From positions 434,001 through 498,000 of the forward strand of contig NC_035928.1 in NCBI RefSeq assembly GCF_000348985.1: a stretch of DNA of 64,000 nt. Direction: 5' to 3'. Every line of letters starts with the position of its first letter. Position 1 is the first letter of the stretch. The translations under genes were made by a program, and so were the position numbers. Origin of the DNA: Huiozyma naganishii CBS 8797 (Eukaryota; Ascomycota; Saccharomycetes; Saccharomycetales; Saccharomycetaceae). This document shows positions 28,576-38,631 of the stretch, piece after piece. A model generated the notes under the pieces. The model saw only the letters and a list, made by a program, of their open reading frames with translations. It was not told where the DNA came from and did not search any database.

Positions 28576-29057
28576 GACTGGATTATACCTTTAGTCGTTG
28601 CTGTAGCCCCTTCACGTACTGGTGAGGAAAGTTGATGAGTTGATACGTTAAAAACTAGCTACACCAAGATCACGGTACCTCCATATAGAGTAGTGATGTT
28701 CTCCACGCTATTTTTTTATTTATTTCTTGGTTCTTCATTTTTCATGGATTTTCCCCCTTTGGCTTTTGGTACCGATGTAACGAACTGAAATGATCGACAA
28801 CAACTTTCGCGGTCCGTACAAAATGGAAAGAATGAATACATTAGTCGTTGAGATTATATGTAAGTTGCAATGTATATTTACATATGGTTCCCGAAAAACA
28901 TAGGAGAAAGAGGAGTGCGAGGAGCGTGGAGATTGAAAGTGGGCATAATAAAGGGAATGATGAGAATATAAGCTACAATTCTGAGACTTTTCTGTATGAA
29001 TAGACTCGCTAATGGGTCAAAACAATCCAGTCTCCTTCTGCTCAGCTCAAAACTCTT
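28576..29057. other. Spacer where GAA1 would be expected
   Basis: Only 482 bases separate CSF1 from ALT1. In S. cerevisiae the gene for the GPI transamidase subunit Gaa1 lies here on the opposite strand. No fragment of it is readable. The stretch is AT-rich and contains short T and A runs, consistent with a CSF1 promoter and an ALT1 terminator. Confidence 0.6.
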
Positions 29058-30833
29058 TCAATCACGGTACTTGTTATAAAACTCCTTGTGGAATTTCTCC
29101 CATAGGTCAATCCATTCCGTGCCTGGGGCTAGGAAAGTGGTTCTCAGGTGGTAAGTGCCTGGCACTTGACCAAACCCAGAACCTGGCACAGTACAGATAC
29201 CAGTGTTTTCCAGCAGCTCTTTACAGTAGAATTCGTCTGCGGTCATCTCCATATGTTGGGCTTTTTGAACGGCCTTGAATGGCAAGTTCAATCTGGGGAA
29301 TAGATACATGGCACCCTGTGGTTTCTGGCATTGGATACCTTCCAATCTATTGAAGGTTTCCCACAGTTTATTGGCGCGCTTATGAAGTTCTGAGTGAATG
29401 TGGCTACGTTCTGCTTGGTCTAATTCATAGGACTCCTCACCCTCCTGTGGTGGATGAACCATCAAATCGACCAGGGCCTGACCCGTCACGACAGGACACA
29501 AAGAAATGGAGGCTAGCTTCAAAATAACCTGGCGGATTTCGTGTGAAAACCCGGTCAACTCCATGAACCCACCTCTTTGGCCACATTCACCGGAAACACC
29601 CTTTGAAGTCGAATGCAATGAAGCCAGTTGAACTTCGTCAAACTTACCTGGATGTTCCTGTTGCAACTTCCGCAACACTTTTTTCATGGAATGGAATTTT
29701 ACATCTTCGTCAAAGATATTCTCCTGGTAAACTTCATCTGCAATGACGACAATACCGTACTTAGCGGCGATTTCGAAGATCTCGGCAATGGCCTTTTCAG
29801 ATAGTACTGCACCTGTTGGATTACCTGGGTTGATGACGACCAAGACAGAAGGTTTAATGTTTCTATCTATCGCGTCAAGGACTACGGAATCGATCTCCTT
29901 CGTGTTGGTCGACCAACCGGATTTCTCATCCAAGTAGTATGGCAAGGTGTGCGAGTTATTCAGAGCCAAGGTTGCAGTGTACAATGGGTACTGAGGGATA
30001 GGAATCAAGACCCCAGTCTTTTCACCTTTGCAAAAGATGGAAAGTAAATACGATACAGCTGCAGAGGCTCCTGCAGTCAAAAATATATCCTCTGGATAAG
30101 CTGGTTCATTGTTGTCCCTGCGGGTAATAAAGTCGGCGACAGTTTTCCTGATCCCCATCACACCTTGAGAAGTAGAGTATGCACCAACAGACCCACCAAT
30201 GTCCTCCAGTAACTTTTCAGCTCTCCTCACTGCGTCTGCTTTGTACAGGCTGGTGGCAGCAGCTGGGTTTTCCTTCAAAGAATTCAATAGTTCTGGGAAC
30301 TGAAGAAGCGACAAGACTTGTCTGTAAAAACTTAACGGTTTCTGATTTAGTTGCTGAGGGTTCCCGATGTTGGCGTTGATAATCTTATCGAAGGGTAAAG
30401 ACCGTGGGTCCTCTTGTAACTGGTGTTGCAACTGTTCAGCTCTCATGGGGATGGATCCCCTGACAGCGTATTTAGCCTTAAGGACATTTTCGTTCAAGTC
30501 TGCAATTTTCACTTGCGCAGCAGGAGTGAATTTGTAGTGCGACTTGCTATGGAGTTGATCCTTAGCAGGTTTCCTCTGTCTCTTGACGGCGTGTGGCATT
30601 TTGATATTTTCCGAGGCGGAAAACTTTCTCGAAATAATCAAACTTGGTTTTGGCCCAATATCAAAGTGCTGATACGGTTGTATTATCAAATCATTTGGTT
30701 GCTGTCTTAGAATAACAGATGGTGCCATTTTTTGAGAAGTAGTCAAAAAGAATCTTTTTGTTGTTGAGTTTAGGGAACCGCCTCCTCTGTAAACAACAGA
30801 CATTTTAGTAGAGTATGGACGAGCAGCGAGCAT
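29058..30833 (-). CDS. ALT1: Alanine aminotransferase, probably mitochondrial
   Basis: This 591-residue enzyme (S. cerevisiae Alt1: 592) interconverts alanine plus 2-oxoglutarate with pyruvate plus glutamate, using pyridoxal phosphate. The N-terminal 60 residues are basic and Ser/Thr-rich (MLAARPYSTKMSVVYRGGG), as expected of a matrix presequence. The class I/II aminotransferase fold shows PGNPTGAV, VIADEVYQENIF and the lysine that holds the cofactor in STSKGVSGECGQRGG. The C-terminal part has YCKELLENTGICTVPGSGFG and HLRTTFLAPG. A second methionine at residue 11 could give a slightly shorter form. Position between CSF1 and XDJ1 indicates ALT1 rather than its paralogue ALT2. Confidence 0.95.
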   Translation of the reverse strand: MLAARPYSTKMSVVYRGGGSLNSTTKRFFLTTSQKMAPSVILRQQPNDLIIQPYQHFDIGPKPSLIISRKFSASENIKMPHAVKRQRKPAKDQLHSKSHYKFTPAAQVKIADLNENVLKAKYAVRGSIPMRAEQLQHQLQEDPRSLPFDKIINANIGNPQQLNQKPLSFYRQVLSLLQFPELLNSLKENPAAATSLYKADAVRRAEKLLEDIGGSVGAYSTSQGVMGIRKTVADFITRRDNNEPAYPEDIFLTAGASAAVSYLLSIFCKGEKTGVLIPIPQYPLYTATLALNNSHTLPYYLDEKSGWSTNTKEIDSVVLDAIDRNIKPSVLVVINPGNPTGAVLSEKAIAEIFEIAAKYGIVVIADEVYQENIFDEDVKFHSMKKVLRKLQQEHPGKFDEVQLASLHSTSKGVSGECGQRGGFMELTGFSHEIRQVILKLASISLCPVVTGQALVDLMVHPPQEGEESYELDQAERSHIHSELHKRANKLWETFNRLEGIQCQKPQGAMYLFPRLNLPFKAVQKAQHMEMTADEFYCKELLENTGICTVPGSGFGQVPGTYHLRTTFLAPGTEWIDLWEKFHKEFYNKYRD

Positions 30834-32751
30834 ATTTATATAAGAAATTTCTCTTCCAAAGTGTTATTGTTGATATCTTTTTTTGCGGGAATACGAACTA
30901 TTAATGACGTATTTTGAGAAAAGAGAAAGCAAAAAAATACTTGTGACGTTCCCAATATCAATGACGACAACAGACTCCCCGTCGAGAATAATACTTCTGC
31001 TTGTGGACCGGGAAAGATATAAACTTGCTTCAGAAGAACCTAAAACGGGAACTGGTCACGCAGAAGATACGAGAGAGGAAATTGTATTATTTATGGGGTG
31101 GAAGAAAAAAAGTAGCGTTAAATATCAGTCACTTGGTGGCGTGGCTCGTATTTTCTTCCGGGAAAGAGGGTAACAGCAAACAATAAGGGCACTTGAATAA
31201 TGTAGGGTTTTCCTCCAAATGGTGTGTCGTGTGTGTTTGGGAGAGCACTTGTAGTGAGAGATGATGTATCTATTACACTATTGGGTGATAACAGACGGGG
31301 AACCCTTTAAAAGATAGGTTCTCTATTGAAAGTGAGGGGGATCGGCAATCAGTTGCGCCTAAGTCCGGGCGTTATAGTAGTAATGGTGGCCAAAGTGTAG
31401 CACGAAGATAAAGCGTAGAGAAGGCTGTGGTCAAACACGGTAACGCTATGTATGTCTTACCTTCTTTTCCTTTCTTTTCTCGTTCTCTTAAACTGTCTTA
31501 CCTTCGATAGAGGGGTACGTTAACGAGTTTTTTGGAATGACGTAGAGGGATACCCTTCTCTATAGAAGCGAAGTAGGTACCTGTGGGAAAGGAAAATAAA
31601 CGGTAGACGTAAATGTACCCCTCTTTGGAATGATCGGGTATAGCGTAAAGCCAAGAGAAAATTTATGTTGATCGAAAGAAACAAGATTAATTAGTATTCC
31701 GGAAGTTACAATGTTCCTGCAGAGGAAGACAAGAAAAAAAACCGTTAGTATTTATACGTATACGTCGACGTCGATGTGCTATGTACTCATCTGCTTATTG
31801 TACTCATCATGAGAATAATGAGATGCCCGAATGTTCTGCAGATCGGATATCATCTAGCGACTGTGACAGCGTAATCGGGTTAGTGCTCTTGCATAATTTG
31901 TGCGATATGCTGTCTCAGTTATCTTCCCATGGGAGGGGAGACCCGAAACCGTGGCGCACATTAAATAGCGCCGCGGCTCTTTCTTCAAGGCGAAAAAATC
32001 GATAAAAATAAAAAAAATAAAACACACCGTCCTCTTTGAACGGTTGTGTCCCAATCAGGAAACTCGATGCGTGGCTGTCTTTCTCGTCTTGTATTAGTAG
32101 CGTGGCAGGATCACAGTACATTGGAGTGTGCCACTATCTTTAATGAAGGATAGCGTCTATTCTAACGATAAGCTCAATAGTACAAGGCTTTGCAATTTGT
32201 TCCCTTGATACGTGGATTCGCTGTTCATAAGATTAGCTTAGTTAAGCGATTCCCTCGGTCAATATCCTGGTACCGTAACAGAACCACCCAACGAGCAGTG
32301 TTTACCTATTGCTGCTGTATACAGAGTGCCCTTGAGCTAACTACATATCAGACGCAAGCTGAACCAGGGAGTGTTGGCTGGTAACTTTTTATACTGTGTA
32401 TGAAGAAGTTGTAAAGTCTTAGACCGGCTCGTGAGTACGACTATTCCATTGAGTTAGTGAATTCTTTTGGATATTGCTACTACTAGTTCAATGTAATAGT
32501 CAGGGCAGGGAGAAATTGTATCCAATTGCTTGAACTTGTAAATCTGGCAATGCTACGTCATAGTTCAACTCGTTACTGCATTGCGTTAAGTGTCAAAATC
32601 GGGAAAAATACCATAATGGATGAAATTTGACAAAAAAAAAAAATTGGTGTTCGTCTTAAACACAGTAACGATTCATAAAGGACCGATCAAATAAGTATTA
32701 ACTACCAAAAAATATATACACACAGTGTAGTACAGAACCAGGCAATAAACC
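30834..32751. other. 1.9-kb gene-free divergent spacer between ALT1 and XDJ1
   Basis: This is the longest gene-free stretch of the window. No frame here is convincing, and I see no tRNA or snoRNA signature. A 10-base inverted repeat AGAGGGGTAC / GTACCCCTCT (31509-31518 and 31615-31624) and a direct repeat TTTGGAATGA (31531-31540 and 31624-31633) occur in the middle. A run of about 12 A lies near 32633, upstream of XDJ1. It may hold promoter elements, a non-coding RNA or remains of a lost gene. Confidence 0.6.
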
Positions 32752-34050
32752 ATGGCCAAGTTGAATCCGTACGACATTCTTGGCGTCGACAGAGATTCAA
32801 CAGACGATGAGATCCGGAAGGCGTATCGGAAATTAGCGTTGAAATTCCACCCGGACAAAGTCATCGATCCTGAAGAAAAGGCCTCGAATGAGATGAAATT
32901 TAAAGAGATTACTACTGCATATGAGATTTTATCTAACGGAGAATACGTAGAGGAAATGGAGGAGGAATATGAAGGTCAAGGGTACGGGTTCAATTTTGGT
33001 GATGATTTTATGAATTTTTTCAATGAGGGACGAAACGCCCACCCGATGGGGGGTCACCCTCAGCGTGAAGATGAGTCGACTAATGAGGCAACACAAATTG
33101 AAATTGAGGTAACTTTGAAAGATCTTTACAATGGGAAGAACGTGAAATTTCAATTGACGCGGAACGTGATTTGTACCTTGTGTGACGGGAATTGCTGGAG
33201 GAGGAGGAAAAACGGAGATTTGTACAGTCCACCGGTGCTTTCGTGTACCAAATGTAAAGGGGCAGGTTATGTGGAGAGACTTGTGGGGGACTCCCCATTT
33301 TTCCAATACGTCCAAAGGATTTCGTGTCGGAAGTGTTTCGGTAAAGGTGAGTACACAGCAAAACCCACTAGTGACAAGAATAAATGTAAACTCTGCCATG
33401 GGGAAGGGCTGATTAAGGAAAAACAACAACTTTTGGTAACTATCCCTCGCGGTAGCGAAAATAGCAATACGATAATTTTCAAGGAGAAAGGTGACGAGGA
33501 CTTAAGGACGAGACGTGCCGGTGATATTGTTTTCCGTCTTAAACTTCACGATGAACCAAATGGTGGAGACCCCGATATCTTGGTAACAAAGGAAGGTACC
33601 GATTTACACATGAACATCGAGATCCCACTCATAGAGGCTATCTCTGGTACCCAGGGGAGATTTCTAACGAAAACGTTCGACGACAGAGTGTTGAAGCTGA
33701 CGATGCCGCAGGGGAAAGTTCTTAGACCTGGAGATACGATTGTGATTAAGGGCGAAGGGTGGCCAAAGACGCCCAACGGCACTGAGTTTGGCGATATGTT
33801 CGTACACGTAAACGTCGAGTTCCCACCCGATAATTGGATTAGTGAAAGAAACGACATAACGACATTGACAAATGTTTTACCGGCGGGGAAATCCGACGAC
33901 GGGCACGCACAAACAGGCGATGCCAATAATGCCGAGTTCGTCAAGGACTACGAGATCTTGAAGGCAACTGATGAGGGCACTCGTTCCTCAAACACGAAGA
34001 CCGCATCTCGGCCACCGGCTCAGGGATTGTACAAGTGCAGTATCCAGTGA
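32752..34050 (+). CDS. XDJ1: Class A DnaJ-like chaperone Xdj1
   Basis: This 432-residue J-protein (S. cerevisiae Xdj1: 459) is an Hsp70 co-chaperone linked to mitochondrial precursor delivery at the outer membrane. The J domain covers residues 5-70 with the essential HPD at 33-35. A zinc-binding region lies near residues 140-215, with repeats [24 protein letters not shown] and CKLCHGEG; the first lacks the usual final glycine. Two substrate-binding beta domains follow. The last four residues, CSIQ, form a CaaX box, so farnesylation and membrane attachment are likely. The Gly/Phe-rich linker is short and contains [14 protein letters not shown]. It lies between ALT1 and GEP5 as in S. cerevisiae. 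Confidence 0.93.
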   Translation: MAKLNPYDILGVDRDSTDDEIRKAYRKLALKFHPDKVIDPEEKASNEMKFKEITTAYEILSNGEYVEEMEEEYEGQGYGFNFGDDFMNFFNEGRNAHPMGGHPQREDESTNEATQIEIEVTLKDLYNGKNVKFQLTRNVICTLCDGNCWRRRKNGDLYSPPVLSCTKCKGAGYVERLVGDSPFFQYVQRISCRKCFGKGEYTAKPTSDKNKCKLCHGEGLIKEKQQLLVTIPRGSENSNTIIFKEKGDEDLRTRRAGDIVFRLKLHDEPNGGDPDILVTKEGTDLHMNIEIPLIEAISGTQGRFLTKTFDDRVLKLTMPQGKVLRPGDTIVIKGEGWPKTPNGTEFGDMFVHVNVEFPPDNWISERNDITTLTNVLPAGKSDDGHAQTGDANNAEFVKDYEILKATDEGTRSSNTKTASRPPAQGLYKCSIQ

Positions 34051-34362
34051 CCGCCGTTAAAAGAGTAGCCCAGTTCATTTCCAGCACTGTGTTACGCCTT
34101 GATGAGCAAGATAAGCATATAGTAATACATTTCTAGCATACATGTAAATACAAAACGTAACCGAATAGACATGAGAAGAGTCTCATCACCGACTACTTTA
34201 GCTCTCTCTTCTTCCTTGCGAGCTCCCATGAACAATATGGGAGAAGTGAAAAAAAATCGGAAATATTGAAGGCATAAGGTCCCACGAATTCACACCGAGG
34301 AGCGCGAGTAAAACAATATACGAGACCCCAAAACAGACATATACATCTATGCTTTAGTAGGC
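34051..34362. other. Spacer between XDJ1 and GEP5
   Basis: These 312 bases hold the XDJ1 3' end and the GEP5 promoter. No gene or distinctive element is seen. Confidence 0.6.
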
Positions 34363-35223
34363 ATGAACACTGTTCGTACTGGTCTCTTGCGAGAGCTGCG
34401 GTCGCTACCCTTACACAGCCTCACACTGGCACGTTTGTCACGGCATGTCGCTGCTACCAAGAGCATCCCGCGGTTAAAACACGTAGCGGAGACGTTACAG
34501 AACTTCCATGATGTTCCATCGACGAAGAAACACACACAGTACAAGATCCTTACCACGTTGCTGTTGCAACTGTACTGCCAATGGGACAATTCTTTCAGCC
34601 GCTTGTCGCATCTGCCACCACACTTAGCACCGTTCGAGCAAGATTTCCCTGGACTGGTGCGGATATGGCCAAGGGAGAGTCACTTGTCATTGAAGCAGTC
34701 CACAAAGGGCCACGCGACGCTCAAACACGCCTGGGTGACCAATAACAAGCACGCCCTGCAAATGTCTTTCGACGCTGCAGCAGCTAATCCCACAAGCGGG
34801 AACATAGAACTGCGGGGCAGCCTGAGACAAATACTCTCGCACTATCAGCTGCTCTACAACAACATGAGAATGTTTGGCAAGATCAAACTGCAAGTGCCCG
34901 TGGCAGAAATCCCACTGAATGTCTTCGGCGAGGAGATCCCCGCCTGCCGGACGGCCAATCTGCTACAGAGGAAAGTGGGCTACGTTAAGCGCGTGCTCAT
35001 CGAAGAGTTACCGGCCCTGTACAACACGGAATGCATCGCCGAGCTCACAGCTATAATTGCGGGGGACGGTCCCGCGGCACGGTCCGGGAACTACTCCCCA
35101 CGGCAGCTGCGACGGCTGTACCGCAGAGCCTTTGCCGGGTGTTACACGCTGGCCAGCACCGCCCAGGAGGGTCAGAACGGCGGCGTCCACAGTTTTGCGC
35201 TCCGGATGCTCTGCCCCACGTGA
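34363..35223 (+). CDS. GEP5: Probable mitochondrial genome maintenance protein Gep5 (Rrg5)
   Basis: This 286-residue basic protein is called mainly by position between XDJ1 and SUL2 and by length (S. cerevisiae Gep5/Rrg5: 293). The family is mitochondrial, fungal-specific, required for respiratory growth and mtDNA maintenance, and interacts genetically with prohibitins. The N-terminus MNTVRTGLLRELRSLPLHSL could be a targeting sequence. A conserved-looking stretch is VAEIPLNVFGEEIPACRTAN, followed by VGYVKRVLIEELPAL. No catalytic motif is recognised. The last 40 bases of the coding sequence contain Met31/32 and Cbf1 sites that probably serve SUL2; the Cbf1 site overlaps the stop codon. Confidence 0.7.
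   Translation: MNTVRTGLLRELRSLPLHSLTLARLSRHVAATKSIPRLKHVAETLQNFHDVPSTKKHTQYKILTTLLLQLYCQWDNSFSRLSHLPPHLAPFEQDFPGLVRIWPRESHLSLKQSTKGHATLKHAWVTNNKHALQMSFDAAAANPTSGNIELRGSLRQILSHYQLLYNNMRMFGKIKLQVPVAEIPLNVFGEEIPACRTANLLQRKVGYVKRVLIEELPALYNTECIAELTAIIAGDGPAARSGNYSPRQLRRLYRRAFAGCYTLASTAQEGQNGGVHSFALRMLCPT
35187..35223. promoter_or_regulatory. Cbf1 plus Met31/32 sites for SUL2
   Basis: CCACAGTTT at 35187-35195 is the inverse of the Met31/Met32 consensus AAACTGTGG. CACGTGA, the Cbf1/Met28 site, lies 21 bases further on at 35217-35223. This pair is the standard Met4-dependent module of sulphur genes. It ends about 400 bases before SUL2, inside the GEP5 coding end. A weaker AACTGTGG lies at 35374-35381. 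Confidence 0.6.
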
Positions 35224-35622
35224 ACACCTTTTCTACACAGTTTTCCGTTTCGAGACTGATATTATTTTTTCTGCTGTTTCCAGCCTTCTCTCCTTTTGAG
35301 CCCTCGCTGTTTTTCAGAGCATCTCTGTCGCCGGAGTGTGGCTTCTCGTGCGTCACAAATAGCACACCGGGCCAACTGTGGTTCTCGTTTGCGCTGACAG
35401 ATCCCGAAGCAGATTTATGGCTTGGATGTTGGGAAAGGGAAGGGAAAGGTGGCTCGATGCTTTCTGGTTAATGCACCTGCAGGTGGTATATCTCTCCCCT
35501 GACCTTTTCCTTTTTATTTAAGCAAGTGGGTTTCCTTGGTGAGAAGATTGCTGATTGTTCTATTGCTTTTGGTTTTTTGCTTTCTGCAATTGCCATAGAA
35601 ACTCAATCCAATTCTCGCTGCC
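35224..35622 (+). other. SUL2 promoter region
   Basis: This 399-base interval follows GEP5. It contains a second Met31/32-like motif, AACTGTGG, at 35374-35381, and T-rich stretches near the SUL2 start. No gene is seen. Confidence 0.6.
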
Positions 35623-38322
35623 ATGACAGAAAGAAGACACTCTTTCCGTCAAGAGGACTCTGACAACAGTTTCCCCAACGAGTATGGTGCCGAATACAAC
35701 AACGCCAACGAGGTCAGTTCGACGCCTGACCTAGACAACCTGGAGCTCGAATACGACCAGTATAAAGCTGACGAGTTGCATCCGCAAAGAACTATCTTGA
35801 GCAACCAAGCTGACACGGACCGCGAAAAAATTGCCAACGTGTTTGTCGAGGAGCAAAGCGTTAGAGACTCAAATATTCCTTCAGCTTCCATTGAGGAGTT
35901 ACAATATTTTGCACACGAAAGCGACGGTGCCAAGGTAATACCCTCTTACGTGGAGGGGAATGTCACCGAGCTGGAATTCTTTAACCATAGTCTACGCAGT
36001 AAATTCACACTGAATGCAGCCAAGAACTACATCCTTTCCATCTTCCCGATCATCCACTGGCTGCCCCACTACAACGTCTACTGGTTTATTCAGGATCTGA
36101 TCGCAGGTATCACGGTCGGGTGTGTTCTCGTGCCGCAATCCATGTCGTACGCTCAGATCGCGACTTTACCCCCACAGTACGGGTTGTACTCGTCCTTTAT
36201 TGGGGCGTTCATATATTCGCTATTTGCTACATCCAAGGATGTTTGTATTGGTCCCGTCGCCGTAATGTCTCTAGAGACAGCCAAAATTATCGCCAGAGTC
36301 ATGAAAAGGTTCCCCAACGACCCAGACGTGCAAGGCCCCATCATCGCAACAACAACGGCACTGCTGTGTGGTGGTATCGCTGCGGGTGTTGGGTTTCTAA
36401 GACTCGGGTTCCTTGTCGAGTTGATCTCTTTGAATGCTGTCGCAGGGTTCATGACTGGCTCCGCTTTGAACATTATCTCTGGACAGGTTCCAGCTTTGAT
36501 GGGATACGGTAAGTTGGTCAACACAAGGACAGCGACTTACAAAGTTATTGTCAACACATTGAAACATTTACCAGACACAAAACTGGACGCCGTTTTCGGA
36601 CTGATCCCACTGTTCATTTTGTACTTCTGGAGGTGGTGGTGTAACGGTTACGGACCAAAACTGACAGACAGATACTATCCAAAGGGCTCGAGGGGCAATT
36701 TCCTTTGGAAGAAATTTTACTTCTACGCGCAAGCGTCTAGAAGCGGAATAATTATTATTGTATTCACTGCCATCTCTTGGTCCATCACGAGACATGTACC
36801 TTCGAAGGAAAGAAGAATCAGCATTTTGGGCACTGTCCCCAAAGGTTTGAAAGACGTCGGTGCTATTAAAGTACCACCTGAATTGCCTGCCAAGATCGCT
36901 CCTGAGCTACCCGCGGCTGTCATTGTCCTGCTATTGGAGCACATTGCAATTTCAAAATCGTTTGGGAGAATCAACGATTATAAAGTTGTTCCAGATCAGG
37001 AGTTGATCGCCATTGGTGTCACCAATTTGATCGGTACCTTTTTCCATGCGTACCCTACTACAGGGTCATTTTCCAGATCTGCCTTGAAGGCAAAGTGTAA
37101 TGTGAAGACTCCGCTTTCTGGTCTTTTCACAGGCTCGTGTGTTCTTCTGGCGTTATACTGTTTAACAGGCGCCTTTTTTTACATTCCTAAGGCAACACTA
37201 TCTGCTGTCATCATCCATTCGGTTTCTGACTTGGTGGCATCGTACCACACGACGTGGAACTTCTACAAGATGAACCCATTGGACTTTGTCTGCTTTTTGA
37301 CCACTATCATCATTACAGTGTTCTCCTCCATTGAAAACGGTATCTACTTCGCCATATGCTGGTCATGTGCGCTACTGCTTTTTAAAGTGGCCTTCCCTGC
37401 TGGTAAGTTTCTAGGTCGTGTTGAAATCGCCGAGGTAGTTGATGGTGAGATCATTAACGACAACTCCGTGGTGATGACCACCGATGACTGTGTGAGTGAG
37501 TTTGGCGGTAATAAGGAGTTTAGTAAGGACAAGCTGAATGGGAAGTCTGATTTCATCGTGAAGGACAAACTGGACTCTACGGCGTCGTCGTCCTCAATTG
37601 CTGAGAACAAACTGAAATACTACACCAAGTGGGTGCCCTTCGACCACGCTTATACGAGGGAATTGAACCCAGATGTCACAATCCAACCGCCGCCACCGGG
37701 GGTCATCGTCTACAGAATGTCGGACAGTTACACGTACATTAATGCGTCAAATCACTATGATATAATTATTGATGAGATCAAGAGAGTGACAAGGAGAGGA
37801 CAGCTGTTACAACACCGTAAGAAATCAGACAGACCTTGGAACGACCCTGGTGAATGGAAACCTCCCAAGTTTTTGTCGAACGTGTTGCACTGGAGAAAAA
37901 ATAAGAAAAAGAACCAGACAGCGGACGTTGAGAGTCTGGAGACGGGTATTGTGAGGGACGAAAGACCCGTGCTGAAGGTACTATGTCTGGACTTCTCTCA
38001 AGTGGCACAGGTGGATTCGACATCTCTACAGTCTTTGGTTGATTTGAGGAAAGCAGTCAATGCGTACGCGGATAGACAGGTGGAGTTCCATTTCGCCGGT
38101 ATTATATCGCCTTGGATCAAAAGAGGGTTAGTCAAGATTGGGTTCGGCACTGTCAACGAGGAATTTAGCGACGAATCGATCATTGCTGGTCATTCTAGTT
38201 ACCATCTGGTGAAGAATACCATTGGAGATATTGAGAATGGGTACCAGGTCAAGACGGCTACTGGTACCAACTTACCGTTCTTCCACATCGATATTCCAGA
38301 CTTCAAGAAATGGGATATCTGA
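35623..38322 (+). CDS. SUL2: High-affinity sulfate permease, SulP family with STAS domain
   Basis: This 899-residue plasma-membrane transporter (S. cerevisiae Sul2: 893) imports sulfate. A hydrophilic, acidic N-terminus of about 125 residues precedes the SulP membrane domain. The family motif YGLYSSFIGAFIYSLFATSK followed by DVCIGPVAVMSLETA is near residues 186-222. About 10-12 membrane helices follow, with a conserved GTFFHAYPTTGSFSRSA element. The C-terminal STAS domain is near residues 783-880 (VLCLDFSQVAQVDSTSLQSL); a charged insertion precedes it. Upstream Met31/32 and Cbf1 sites predict induction in sulfur limitation. SUL1 is a paralogue, but gene order indicates SUL2. Confidence 0.94.
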   Translation: MTERRHSFRQEDSDNSFPNEYGAEYNNANEVSSTPDLDNLELEYDQYKADELHPQRTILSNQADTDREKIANVFVEEQSVRDSNIPSASIEELQYFAHESDGAKVIPSYVEGNVTELEFFNHSLRSKFTLNAAKNYILSIFPIIHWLPHYNVYWFIQDLIAGITVGCVLVPQSMSYAQIATLPPQYGLYSSFIGAFIYSLFATSKDVCIGPVAVMSLETAKIIARVMKRFPNDPDVQGPIIATTTALLCGGIAAGVGFLRLGFLVELISLNAVAGFMTGSALNIISGQVPALMGYGKLVNTRTATYKVIVNTLKHLPDTKLDAVFGLIPLFILYFWRWWCNGYGPKLTDRYYPKGSRGNFLWKKFYFYAQASRSGIIIIVFTAISWSITRHVPSKERRISILGTVPKGLKDVGAIKVPPELPAKIAPELPAAVIVLLLEHIAISKSFGRINDYKVVPDQELIAIGVTNLIGTFFHAYPTTGSFSRSALKAKCNVKTPLSGLFTGSCVLLALYCLTGAFFYIPKATLSAVIIHSVSDLVASYHTTWNFYKMNPLDFVCFLTTIIITVFSSIENGIYFAICWSCALLLFKVAFPAGKFLGRVEIAEVVDGEIINDNSVVMTTDDCVSEFGGNKEFSKDKLNGKSDFIVKDKLDSTASSSSIAENKLKYYTKWVPFDHAYTRELNPDVTIQPPPPGVIVYRMSDSYTYINASNHYDIIIDEIKRVTRRGQLLQHRKKSDRPWNDPGEWKPPKFLSNVLHWRKNKKKNQTADVESLETGIVRDERPVLKVLCLDFSQVAQVDSTSLQSLVDLRKAVNAYADRQVEFHFAGIISPWIKRGLVKIGFGTVNEEFSDESIIAGHSSYHLVKNTIGDIENGYQVKTATGTNLPFFHIDIPDFKKWDI

Positions 38323-38631
38323 TTCCCTGGAGCTATACAATATCAACACTTGATAAAATTGGGGCTGTGTTAGAACTTGCCAAAACAAAAGACGTTGCTA
38401 CACATGCATATCCATACCTTATAAATAAACAATTATACGTATAGACTTTCCTTAGATGAAACTCGGTCTCGTCAACATGGAAAGATGAGAAAATATTCCT
38501 GTTATAGTTTCTTATTGCTTTCGTAATAAGCATCATTATCGTTATTCAGGGTCAAGCCAGTGTATAGAAGAAGAAGAGGAGAATAGTAAAATAAAAAAAG
38601 GTGCTCATATTGGTGTGAGTGGGACTGCGCC
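38323..38631. terminator. Shared 3' region of convergent SUL2 and NYV1
   Basis: About 309 AT-rich bases separate the two convergent stop codons. TATA-rich segments suitable as polyadenylation efficiency elements are present (for example around 38420). No gene is seen. Confidence 0.5.

Noticed and set aside
28860..28920. Possible centromere element III (CCCGAAAAA) in the CSF1-ALT1 spacer
   Set aside because: There is no element I nearby and no very AT-rich central segment of the proper length.
31201..31260. GT-rich stretch resembling telomeric TG repeats
   Set aside because: It is short and irregular, and an internal Rap1 array or telomere seed cannot be supported.
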